Program-made: the position numbers and the translations under genes
Notes under the pieces: generated by a model
Databases searched by the model: none
Told to the model about the DNA's origin: nothing
What the model saw: the letters and a program-made list of their open reading frames with translations, nothing else
In this document: piece by piece, positions 1 through 5,425 of the stretch
Layout of the letters: every line of letters begins with the position of its first letter
Numbering within the stretch: position 1 is the first letter of the stretch
Assembly (NCBI GenBank): GCA_016212345.1
Contig: JACRGM010000172.1
Location: 1 to 5,741, forward strand
Origin: Nitrospinota bacterium
Lineage (GTDB): Bacteria > Nitrospinota > Nitrospinia > SZUA-224
Length of the DNA stretch: 5,741 bases
Reading direction: 5' to 3'

Positions 1-5
1 GCCAT
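1..5 (-). CDS. Start of a divergently transcribed gene (partial, first codons only)
   Basis: On the minus strand an ATG at 5-3 is preceded by GAGGAGGTGA at 20-11, a very strong Shine-Dalgarno, with a 5-nt gap to the ATG. A near-consensus promoter lies further upstream. Only Met and the first two bases of the next codon (GC, hence Ala) are inside the window, so the product cannot be named. It shares its control region with pstCAB, so a phosphate-related gene such as pstS is a natural guess, but nothing in the sequence shows this. Confidence 0.6.
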
Positions 6-43
6 CAAACTCACCTCCTCTCTTCACCTCTAACTTTTTGTAC

Positions 44-72
44 TTTATAATATATAATAAGAATCATGTCAA
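44..72 (-). promoter_or_regulatory. Sigma-70-type promoter for the divergent gene
   Basis: Read on the minus strand there is TTGACA at 72-67, a 17-bp spacer, and TATAAA at 49-44. Five of six -10 bases and all six -35 bases match the consensus. Transcription would start near position 37, giving a leader of about 30 nt that carries the strong ribosome site before the ATG at 5-3. The correct order of promoter, ribosome site and ATG supports all three calls. Confidence 0.65.
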
Positions 73-75
73 GAA

Positions 76-116
76 TATATTTCTATCATATATTTCTATC
101 ATAGTTAGATAACTAT
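76..116. promoter_or_regulatory. Candidate shared operator: tandem 13-bp repeat plus inverted repeat
   Basis: TATATTTCTATCA occurs twice in perfect tandem at 76-88 and 89-101. Overlapping the last base is ATAGTTA-GA-TAACTAT at 101-116, a 7-bp inverted repeat with a 2-bp centre. The core CTATCA recurs three times (84, 97 and 113). The block fills the gap between the two divergent -35 boxes, where a regulator acting on both promoters would bind. PhoB boxes of enteric bacteria are direct repeats of CTGTCAT with an 11-bp period. The core here is similar but its period is 13 and then 16, so a Pho-box assignment is only a suggestion. Confidence 0.5.
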
Positions 117-121
117 CAGTC

Positions 122-151
122 TTGACAAATTAACTCCTTAAAATATATAAT
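122..151 (+). promoter_or_regulatory. Sigma-70-type promoter for pstCAB
   Basis: TTGACA at 122-127 is followed after 18 bp by TATAAT at 146-151, so both hexamers are perfect consensus. Transcription would begin near 158, leaving about 43 nt before pstC. The surroundings are very AT-rich and hold other TATAAT strings (153-158 and 183-188), but those lack a matching -35 at a normal distance. A full -35 box is unusual for classical PhoB-activated promoters, which usually replace it with Pho boxes. Confidence 0.65.
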
Positions 152-200
152 TTATAATATAATTCTCGTAGATAACAATTAGTATAATAGAGATTCTGAT

Positions 201-1148
201 ATGTCATATATGATTGATCTTTCAAAAGAAACTCTGGTGCGAAGAGGTATTAATGCAGTTTTCCGATTAAGTAATTTTAGCCTTCCTCGTATATTAGTAA
301 CATTAACAGCCCTTATATCAATGACTATGATTCTAATGATCTTCCTTTTCCTTGCCAAAGATAGTCTGAGAATATTTATGACAACAGGGATTAATTTTGT
401 AAAGGGTACTAAATGGGATATAGGAAAAGATGTCTATGGTGCACTACCGATGATAATAGGATCAATACTTGTCACTACTATAGCAATGCTGATTGCCATC
501 CCCATAGGACTAGGAAGCGCAATCTTCGCATCTGAAATACTCCCCGCGAGATTAAGGATAATTCTAAAATCAATTATGGAACTCCTTGCAGGTATCCCAT
601 CAATCGTTTATGGCCTGATGGGGATAGCTATTCTTGTACCATTTATCCGCAATACATTCTCATTATTAACAGGACGGACAGTTCTGACTGCAGGTATCCT
701 GTTAGGCATAATGGTACTTCCAACAATAATGACTATCTCTGAGGATGCCTTAAAAGCGGTTCCAAGAGAATATAGAGATACAGCCCTGGGGCTAGGCCTT
801 ACCCGTATGGAGATGATAATACATTGTGTCCTGCCTCAGGCATTTCCTGGTATTATTGGAGCTATACTATTAGGAATAGGTCGAGCCATCGGAGAGACAA
901 TGGCAGTAATGCTGGTGATAGGAGGTATTGATAGATTACCTATTTCTTTAGTTTCTCATATATTTCTACCCTCACAGACAATGACCTCGAAACTTGGAAG
1001 GGAGGTAGCTGAGGCATCTTATGGATCACTACAGTGGAGTGCCCTGATAGGACTTGGATTAATATTGTTTGTTATGGTTATTGGAATAACCTTTGCCGCA
1101 GATATAATATTGATAGGAAAAGGTAACAAGGATGCTAAGAATCATTAA
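201..1148 (+). CDS. pstC: Phosphate ABC transporter, permease subunit PstC
   Basis: One of the two inner-membrane permeases of the high-affinity phosphate importer. With PstA it forms the channel driven by PstB. The 315-residue length is normal for the family. About six hydrophobic segments are visible (roughly residues 31-53, 82-108, 127-149, 158-178, 216-240, 280-305). The cytoplasmic coupling loop of ABC importers is clear at about 181-214 (EDALKAVP..YRDTALGLGLTR, then LPQAFPGI). The PstC hallmark GIGRAIGETMAV follows at 225-236. The ATG at 201 has only a weak ribosome site (AGAGA, 189-193); an alternative Met at residue 4 cannot be excluded. It is first in a pstC-pstA-pstB operon behind a consensus promoter. 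Its last 17 bases overlap pstA. In many bacteria pstS precedes pstC; here it does not, so the binding protein must be encoded elsewhere, possibly divergently. Confidence 0.93.
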   Translation: MSYMIDLSKETLVRRGINAVFRLSNFSLPRILVTLTALISMTMILMIFLFLAKDSLRIFMTTGINFVKGTKWDIGKDVYGALPMIIGSILVTTIAMLIAIPIGLGSAIFASEILPARLRIILKSIMELLAGIPSIVYGLMGIAILVPFIRNTFSLLTGRTVLTAGILLGIMVLPTIMTISEDALKAVPREYRDTALGLGLTRMEMIIHCVLPQAFPGIIGAILLGIGRAIGETMAVMLVIGGIDRLPISLVSHIFLPSQTMTSKLGREVAEASYGSLQWSALIGLGLILFVMVIGITFAADIILIGKGNKDAKNH

Positions 1149-1977
1149 GGATAAATTATTTGTACTATTATTGGCATCTATAGCACTTACAGGTATCCTG
1201 ACCTTAGCTACGATATTTATATTCATATTTGTAAAGGGGTTGCCAGCAATAGACATAGAATTTCTTACAACAGAATCGAGAGATTTTGGGGCACAAGGGG
1301 GGATCCTATATCAACTTTTAGGTTCTATCATTATTATTTCAGGGGCAGGGGTTGTTGCTCTACCTATAGCCCTTGGTACAGCAGTTTATCAATATGAATA
1401 TATAAATCCAAGTCTTAGAAGGATAAGTAATCTAATGATATATGCCTTGAATGGAGTACCATCTATTATCTTTGGACTCTTTGGGTTGGTATTTTTTGCC
1501 CATAACCTAGGATTAGGGATCTCATGGTTAAGCGGCTCTCTTATCTTAGGGACAATGATCCTTCCCACAATCATTGTGAGTATAAAAGAGTCTTTTGATA
1601 GCCTCCCAGTAATCTACAAGGAGTCTGCATGGGCACTCGGATTATCAAGATGGCAGGTTATAAGATCGGTTTTGATTCCACAGAGCCTATCAGGGATAAT
1701 AACAGGACTCTTATTAGGATTGGCACGTGCTGGAGGTGAAACAGCACCAATAATGTTCACTGCTACATGTTTTTCAGGGGTATTACTCCCACACTCCTTT
1801 TCCGAACCTGTCACTACCTTGCCAACACATATCCTGTACCTCGCTCAGGAGGCAAGCAATCCAGTTACACTCACTAATGGATGGGGGGCATCTGTTGTAC
1901 TGATCATCTTTATATGTATAATGAGTATATCTTCTATGATTATTAGGACAAGATTTAAGACCATAGTGACTAGGTAA
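1132..1977 (+). CDS. pstA: Phosphate ABC transporter, permease subunit PstA
   Basis: The second inner-membrane permease of the phosphate importer, pairing with PstC. At 281 residues it has the usual length. Hydrophobic segments appear at about 9-35, 62-85, 103-125, 135-150, 187-210 and 252-271. The coupling loop at about 152-186 contains KESAWALGLSRWQVIRSVLIP. The PstA hallmark GLARAGGETAPIMFTA is at 195-210, which separates it from PstC (IGETMAV). The start at 1132 overlaps the end of pstC by 17 nt and has AAGGT at 1120-1124, seven bases before the ATG; this arrangement suggests translational coupling. The stop lies 7 nt before pstB. No truncation or missing motif is apparent. Confidence 0.93.
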   Translation: MLRIIKDKLFVLLLASIALTGILTLATIFIFIFVKGLPAIDIEFLTTESRDFGAQGGILYQLLGSIIIISGAGVVALPIALGTAVYQYEYINPSLRRISNLMIYALNGVPSIIFGLFGLVFFAHNLGLGISWLSGSLILGTMILPTIIVSIKESFDSLPVIYKESAWALGLSRWQVIRSVLIPQSLSGIITGLLLGLARAGGETAPIMFTATCFSGVLLPHSFSEPVTTLPTHILYLAQEASNPVTLTNGWGASVVLIIFICIMSISSMIIRTRFKTIVTR

Positions 1978-1984
1978 GGTATAG

Positions 1985-2788
1985 ATGTCAAAAAAAGAGT
2001 TAGACATAAACCAGATTATAAAGATAAGTGATTTAAACATATGGCTTAATTCATCCCATGTCCTAAAGGATATCTATCTCTCCTTTAAAGAAAAGATGAT
2101 TACAGGGATAATAGGCCCATCTGGGGGTGGAAAGACAACCCTGTTAAGAAGTATTAATCGTATTAATGATACCACCCCAGGTTTTAAGATTAAAGGAAGT
2201 ATATTATTTGAGGGTAAAGATATATATTCATCCACAATAATACTACATCAATTGAGACAGCGGATCGGAATGATATTTCAAAAACCGTGTGTATTACCGA
2301 GATCAATATACGAGAATGTGATCTTTGGTATTAAGATGACAAAGAGAAAAAAGAAAAAGGTATTAAAGATGATAGCAGAAGAAAAATTAATGGATGCAAA
2401 TCTCTGGGATGAGGTGAAAGACAGGTTGTCCCACTCAGCCATTGGACTATCACTGGGACAGCAACAGAGACTATGTATAGCCCGCGCATTAGCAGTAGAA
2501 CCTAAGGTTATCCTGATGGATGAGCCGACATCTTCTCTTGATCCAATATCCTCCCTTGCGATTGAAGATATGATCTTAAAATTAAAGGAGAGGTATACAG
2601 TAATTGTAGTAACACATAACATAAATCAGGCATATAAGATATCAGATTATGTAGTATTTATAAGTGATGGAAGGGTCATTGAAAATGGTATAAAGGAAGA
2701 GTTCTTCAATAATCCGAGAGATGATGCAACCCAAAGGTATATATGTTGTAGTTCCAATGATTATTGGAGAAAAAAAGGCTTGACATAA
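1985..2788 (+). CDS. pstB: Phosphate ABC transporter, ATP-binding subunit PstB
   Basis: Cytoplasmic ATPase that powers phosphate import through PstCA. It has 267 residues, close to the usual length of about 250-270. Motifs in order: Walker A GPSGGGKT at 44-51 followed by TLLRSINRIND, the Q-loop FQKP with Gln99, PstB-typical SIYENV at 107-112, WDEVKDRL at 141-148, signature LSLGQQQRL at 155-163, Walker B VILMDE at 175-180, D-loop SSLD at 183-186, and switch His211. Two small departures from the common pattern are LSLGQ instead of LSGGQ and GGGKT instead of GCGKS in Walker A. A basic run (KRKKKKVLK, 120-128) comes from an A-rich stretch near 2340-2360. The ATG at 1985 is 7 nt after pstA, with AAGGT at 1976-1980 as a close ribosome site. 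No phoU follows. The final two sense codons double as a -35 box for the next gene. Confidence 0.95.
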   Translation: MSKKELDINQIIKISDLNIWLNSSHVLKDIYLSFKEKMITGIIGPSGGGKTTLLRSINRINDTTPGFKIKGSILFEGKDIYSSTIILHQLRQRIGMIFQKPCVLPRSIYENVIFGIKMTKRKKKKVLKMIAEEKLMDANLWDEVKDRLSHSAIGLSLGQQQRLCIARALAVEPKVILMDEPTSSLDPISSLAIEDMILKLKERYTVIVVTHNINQAYKISDYVVFISDGRVIENGIKEEFFNNPRDDATQRYICCSSNDYWRKKGLT

Positions 2789-2808
2789 AGGATTTATTAT
2801 ATTATCTT
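2780..2808 (+). promoter_or_regulatory. Likely promoter for the cytochrome-porin gene, overlapping the end of pstB
   Basis: TTGACA at 2780-2785 is formed by the last two sense codons of pstB. After a 17-bp spacer comes TATCTT at 2803-2808, matching four of six -10 bases. Transcription would start near 2815 and give a leader of about 174 nt. The -35 is perfect but the -10 is only fair, so the promoter is plausible rather than certain. Read-through from the pst promoter would also serve the gene, because no strong terminator follows pstB. Confidence 0.45.
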
Positions 2809-2820
2809 GTCTCAAAATGT

Positions 2821-2842
2821 AACAAATCATGGTTTATTTGTT
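2821..2842 (+). other. AT-rich inverted repeat after pstB (weak hairpin or operator)
   Basis: AACAAAT at 2821-2827 and ATTTGTT at 2836-2842 are perfect inverted repeats around an 8-nt centre. The sequence after it is T-rich (TATTTTGTT) but has no clean T-tract, and the stem has a single G-C pair, so it is a poor intrinsic terminator. Its place just after the predicted start of the next transcript would suit an operator. No known regulator site was recognised. Confidence 0.25.
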
Positions 2843-2884
2843 CATATTTTGTTAATCTTATTATCTCTTACCTCGAGGATACAA

Positions 2885-2911
2885 ATGATAGATAAGGAGG
2901 TGGTGACTTGA
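2885..2911 (+). CDS. Possible 8-residue leader reading frame
   Basis: ATG at 2885 opens an 8-codon frame (MIDKEVVT) ending in TGA at 2909-2911. GAGG at 2875-2878 stands 6 nt upstream as a fair ribosome site. Its stop overlaps the TTG of the next tiny frame (TTGA at 2908-2911), the arrangement seen in translationally coupled genes. So short a frame can easily arise by chance. It is listed because the leader is otherwise unexplained. Confidence 0.15.
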   Translation: MIDKEVVT

Positions 2912-2961
2912 GAAGGCGTTTAAAAGCTTGTCCCGTAGGGAACTTGCTTATTATAATTTAA
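2908..2961 (+). CDS. Possible 17-residue leader peptide behind a very strong ribosome site
   Basis: AAGGAGGTGG at 2894-2903 is close to a perfect complement of the 16S anti-Shine-Dalgarno, better than the site of any annotated gene inside the window. Seven bases after its AGGAGG core a TTG begins a 17-codon frame (MRRRLKACPVGNLLIII) that stops at 2959-2961, 27 nt before the cytochrome start. The peptide is basic and then hydrophobic and resembles nothing I recognise. It could be a leader whose translation affects the next gene. It could also be an unannotated small protein or a relic of an upstream start. A small TCCC-GTA-GGGA hairpin (2931-2941) lies inside the frame. Confidence 0.3.
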   Translation: MRRRLKACPVGNLLIII

Positions 2962-2973
2962 ACCAAAAACATG

Positions 2974-2980
2974 AAAGGAG
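2974..2980 (+). promoter_or_regulatory. Ribosome binding site that fixes the cytochrome-porin start
   Basis: AAAGGAG at 2974-2980 is followed by 8 nt and then ATG at 2989. The earlier in-frame ATG at 2971 has only an A-rich, G-free stretch upstream, and choosing it would place this ribosome site inside the gene. The start is therefore set at 2989, which also leaves a more typical signal peptide. Confidence 0.75.
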
Positions 2981-2988
2981 ATAAGATT

Positions 2989-4260
2989 ATGATATTAAAT
3001 TATTGTAGAAATTATCATAGGGTTCGAGGTATTGGGGGGTTGGTCTGTGGAGGATTAGTTTTTATGATACTCTTCGTCTTGAGCCATCAGGCATGGGCGA
3101 CTTCGCAATGGGCTCGGAAATATGATATGGGATGTACCTCATGTCATACAGCCTTTCCACGACTTACCTATTTTGGTGAAAAATTCATGAAGAATGGTTA
3201 TCAGATGCCAGGTACTGAGGATGGCGATGATAATAAAGAGAGAATAGGAAGCTCCCTAGTCTTGGATGAACTTCAAAACCTCTTTGGCATCAGGCTCAGT
3301 CTTACACCTTTAAAGATAAAAAATGATGAAGGGGGCAAAAAAAGCGACATCAATATCGGCAATGCGGACTGGTTACAGTTATTCACTGCAGGGAGTATCT
3401 TTAAAAACACCTCTATCTTTATTGAGACCGAGTTACAAGATGAAAAAACAATACATCACAATTGGTTTCACCTTGGATTTCACAATCTCTTTGGTCAGTC
3501 ACTTGCCAATATCCGGGTAGGGAAACTTTCCCCAATGGATTGGCATTCTATGTCGGGCCGTCTTCGGATGATCCCAAATGTGGGGGTCCGGGCTATCTCA
3601 GATATTAAGAGTTCAAAGGGAAATGTGGCTGATCCAAGAGGGGCTGATTCTGTCCCTCTTGGAAGTGGTGTCCCTGCCATAGAGGTCTATGGATATAAGG
3701 GGCCAGCCATCTATTCTCTAGGTATCTCTAATGGAAATGGAAAAAGTGCTACTGACCCTAATGAATACAAGAATGTCTTTGGCACTATTAAACTAGAGAT
3801 GCCCTCAGGTCTATTAGAGGGGAGCTCTATCTCATGCTGGGGGATGAATGGTGTGGATACTACAGATAGTAGTAAGACCTTTTATAAGAATGACTTCTGG
3901 AGGTCCTCTATAGCAGGGAATCTACGATGGACGGATCTTGACTTGATAATTGCAGGCTTTTATGGAGAGGATGACAATTGGAACCTAGATAGTAACAACA
4001 ATAAGAATATCTTTAAGGCTGGGGCTCTTCAGCTAGGATATAATTTCATACCATCTCTGTATGGGGTACTCCAATATGATATTGTTGGGTCAGAGGATGA
4101 CAAGACGATAGAGTTCAATAAGATTACACCTTCTATATGGTACTTCCCACGGGAAAATATGCGTTTCGGGCTAACAGGACGATTGGATATTCAGCCGACT
4201 AGCGATGTACATCTTAAAAGGCAAGATGAATTTACAGCCACCTTTAGGATGATGTTATAG
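2989..4260 (+). CDS. Secreted mono-heme cytochrome fused to a predicted outer-membrane beta-barrel (Cyc2/Cyt572-like)
   Basis: The protein has 423 residues from the ATG favoured by its ribosome site. Residues 1-37 form a signal peptide: basic start, hydrophobic core GLVFMILFVL, and likely cleavage after AWA at 35-37. A single c-type heme site CTSCH sits at 49-53, just inside the mature N-terminus. It is framed by WARKYDMG before it and by FPRLTYFGEKF then MKNGY after it. This matches the pattern known for Cyc2-type cytochrome-porins (FAR..G..C..CH....P.L..FG..F...GY). From about residue 125 the chain shows short alternating hydrophobic/polar stretches with Gly and aromatic residues. Examples are FKAGALQLGYNF, LYGVLQYDIVG and MRFGLTGRLDI, ending in FTATFRMML, as expected for a beta-barrel. 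The last residue is Leu rather than the common Phe. Some family members oxidise Fe(II) at the cell surface; for this one the electron donor is unknown. A long leader precedes the gene, and waaF converges on it. Confidence 0.75.
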   Translation: MILNYCRNYHRVRGIGGLVCGGLVFMILFVLSHQAWATSQWARKYDMGCTSCHTAFPRLTYFGEKFMKNGYQMPGTEDGDDNKERIGSSLVLDELQNLFGIRLSLTPLKIKNDEGGKKSDINIGNADWLQLFTAGSIFKNTSIFIETELQDEKTIHHNWFHLGFHNLFGQSLANIRVGKLSPMDWHSMSGRLRMIPNVGVRAISDIKSSKGNVADPRGADSVPLGSGVPAIEVYGYKGPAIYSLGISNGNGKSATDPNEYKNVFGTIKLEMPSGLLEGSSISCWGMNGVDTTDSSKTFYKNDFWRSSIAGNLRWTDLDLIIAGFYGEDDNWNLDSNNNKNIFKAGALQLGYNFIPSLYGVLQYDIVGSEDDKTIEFNKITPSIWYFPRENMRFGLTGRLDIQPTSDVHLKRQDEFTATFRMML

Positions 4261-4267
4261 GATGACA

Positions 4268-4318
4268 GGGGAGAGGGGAAGGGTGAGGGGTATTAATCAA
4301 TGCCTCACTACCCCTCTC
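4268..4318. repeat. G-rich imperfect inverted repeat between convergent genes, with a quadruplex motif
   Basis: The plus strand at 4268-4290 has four G-tracts (GGGG, GGGG, GGG, GGGG) separated by 2-3 nt, a textbook quadruplex pattern that starts 7 nt after the cytochrome stop. The same segment begins an inverted repeat. GAGAGGGG (4271-4278) pairs with CCCCTCTC (4311-4318), and GTGAGG (4283-4288) pairs with CCTCAC (4303-4308). An internal loop separates the two helices, and the apical loop is 14 nt. The right arm lies inside the last codons of waaF. Neither strand has a T-tract after the hairpin, so it is not a standard intrinsic terminator, though it may still slow polymerases. It resembles REP-like palindromic repeats that are scattered in some genomes. 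Confidence 0.6.
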
Positions 4319-5391
4319 TCAATCAACCTCTCTACCCCTCTCATTACATCTGCTACCTCGATATCCTCTATACATGGTGATTTATTGTCTATGGAGGGCT
4401 TACATTCCTTAAAGAATCTATGTCTACATGGAGAGCATGGATAGTCTTTTGAGATTATCTCAACCTTTTCCTTAGCGCAAAATGGACCTGTCTCCTCAGG
4501 TCTCCCTGGACCGAATATAGCAACAATAGGGGTCTTAACCATTCCTGCGATATGCATTATACCACTATCATTACCAACAAATATATGACATCTCTCAATC
4601 AATGCAGCCGTCTGCATAAGGTCTGTCTCTCCAACTGCTGTTATTAATCTCTGTTTCGTATTGGATTCTATCCCAGATACTATATCAGATACCATCCCTT
4701 TATCATTGGATCCACCAAAGATGATGATCCTTGCGCAAAGATCTCTATATAACCTGTCGCATAACATCCCGAATCTTTTAGATGACCACGCCCTCGGAGG
4801 TTTTGATGCGCCTGGGTGTATCCCTATAAGGAGATCACTATCATTTACCCCTCTATTATGGAGATAATCAAGGGCAAATCCCCTTTCTTTAGGATGGAGT
4901 CGGAAGGAGGGTCTCTTCTTGGGTGTCTTACATCCAATGGCACGGACAATATCAAGGAAATATTCAACCATATGTCTATCCTTTTTATATTCGGTCACCT
5001 TTATACCTGTAGTCAGAAATAGACCTCTCCCCTCTGTGAGATATCCAATCCGGTATCTTGCCCCTGTCATTAAGACCATCAAGGCAGACCTGAAGGAATT
5101 TGGAAATATCACAGCCATATCTAGATCCCTTTTCCTAAGATATCTTATAAGCCTTATACCCTCTGTTAGCGATTTATACCTCTCTCCTCTCCTTTGATAC
5201 GGTATAACCTCATCTATAATAGAATTCCCCTTCAATATCTCATTTCCAGGTATTCCTACCACTGCTGTAATACCTGCATTGGGATACCTCGTCCTTAAGG
5301 CCATTATGGCAGGGATACACATAATTACATCCCCAATCCAATTAGGACACCATACAAGGATATCTTTTATATCCTTTTTATTAATTTCCAT
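4297..5391 (-). CDS. waaF: LPS heptosyltransferase (WaaF family, GT9)
   Basis: Transfers a heptose from an ADP-heptose donor onto the growing LPS inner core at the cytoplasmic face of the inner membrane. The 364 residues match family length. N-terminal motif ILVWCPNWIGDVIM at 11-24 contains Asp21, the conserved acceptor-side acid of GT9 enzymes. The second Rossmann half begins at IGIHPGASKPPRAWSSKRF (189-207), followed by IIIFGGSND at 222-230, then FVGNDSGIMHIAG at 271-283 and FGPGRPEETGP at 293-303. A C-terminal cysteine set (CSPC 319-322, C330, C340) is typical of WaaF-type rather than WaaC-type proteins. The ATG at 5391 is preferred because the motif begins ten residues later, as usual. 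A TTG at 5409 would extend it by six residues. Its ribosome site is poor (GGGGG at 5407-5403). It follows msbA by 52 nt and is probably cotranscribed. Its last residues (ERGVVRH) look like a repeat-derived tail. Confidence 0.88.
   Translation of the reverse strand: MEINKKDIKDILVWCPNWIGDVIMCIPAIMALRTRYPNAGITAVVGIPGNEILKGNSIIDEVIPYQRRGERYKSLTEGIRLIRYLRKRDLDMAVIFPNSFRSALMVLMTGARYRIGYLTEGRGLFLTTGIKVTEYKKDRHMVEYFLDIVRAIGCKTPKKRPSFRLHPKERGFALDYLHNRGVNDSDLLIGIHPGASKPPRAWSSKRFGMLCDRLYRDLCARIIIFGGSNDKGMVSDIVSGIESNTKQRLITAVGETDLMQTAALIERCHIFVGNDSGIMHIAGMVKTPIVAIFGPGRPEETGPFCAKEKVEIISKDYPCSPCRHRFFKECKPSIDNKSPCIEDIEVADVMRGVERLIERGVVRH
4303..4342 (-). repeat. In-frame 24-bp duplication at the waaF 3' end
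   Basis: On the minus strand GAGAGGGGTAGAGAGG (4342-4327) recurs as GAGAGGGGTAGTGAGG (4318-4303), 15 of 16 bases identical and offset by exactly 24 nt. The first copy encodes RGVER of the normal C-terminal helix, and the second encodes RGVVR just before the His and the TGA. The same GAGAGGGG core occurs again in opposite orientation at 4271-4278, beyond the stop. Confidence 0.6.
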
Positions 5392-5425
5392 GTATTTGTA
5401 TACCCCCAAATCCCGCTTTCTGCCA

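Noticed and set aside
76..101. CRISPR-like repeat
   Set aside because: There are only two contiguous 13-bp units with no spacers. Position between divergent promoters points to an operator.
2278..2622. 114-codon open frame on the minus strand inside pstB
   Set aside because: It is fully covered by pstB, which has all ABC motifs. The antisense product resembles nothing, and no ribosome site was noted; it is a shadow of the real gene.
2875..2961. c-di-GMP (GEMM), fluoride, preQ1 or manganese riboswitch
   Set aside because: None of the conserved core strings of these classes could be found in the leader, and only short weak hairpins are visible.
2971..2988. Upstream ATG at 2971 as the start of the cytochrome gene
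   Set aside because: It has no ribosome site, while AAAGGAG stands at ideal distance from the ATG at 2989. The extra residues also add charge in front of an already normal signal peptide.
2989..3100. Lipoprotein signal in the cytochrome-porin (Cys20 in the signal segment)
   Set aside because: The residues before Cys20 (G-L-V-C) lack the small residue required at position -1 of a lipobox, and a standard AxA-type cleavage site follows at 35-37.
4271..4318. Classical intrinsic terminator
   Set aside because: The hairpin is followed by TCAATCAACC on the plus strand and by CCTGTCATCC on the minus strand. No T-tract exists on either side.
4661..5197. Several plus-strand open frames antisense to waaF
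   Set aside because: They overlap one another and lie opposite clear GT9 motifs. Their translations are low-complexity shadows with no recognisable domain.
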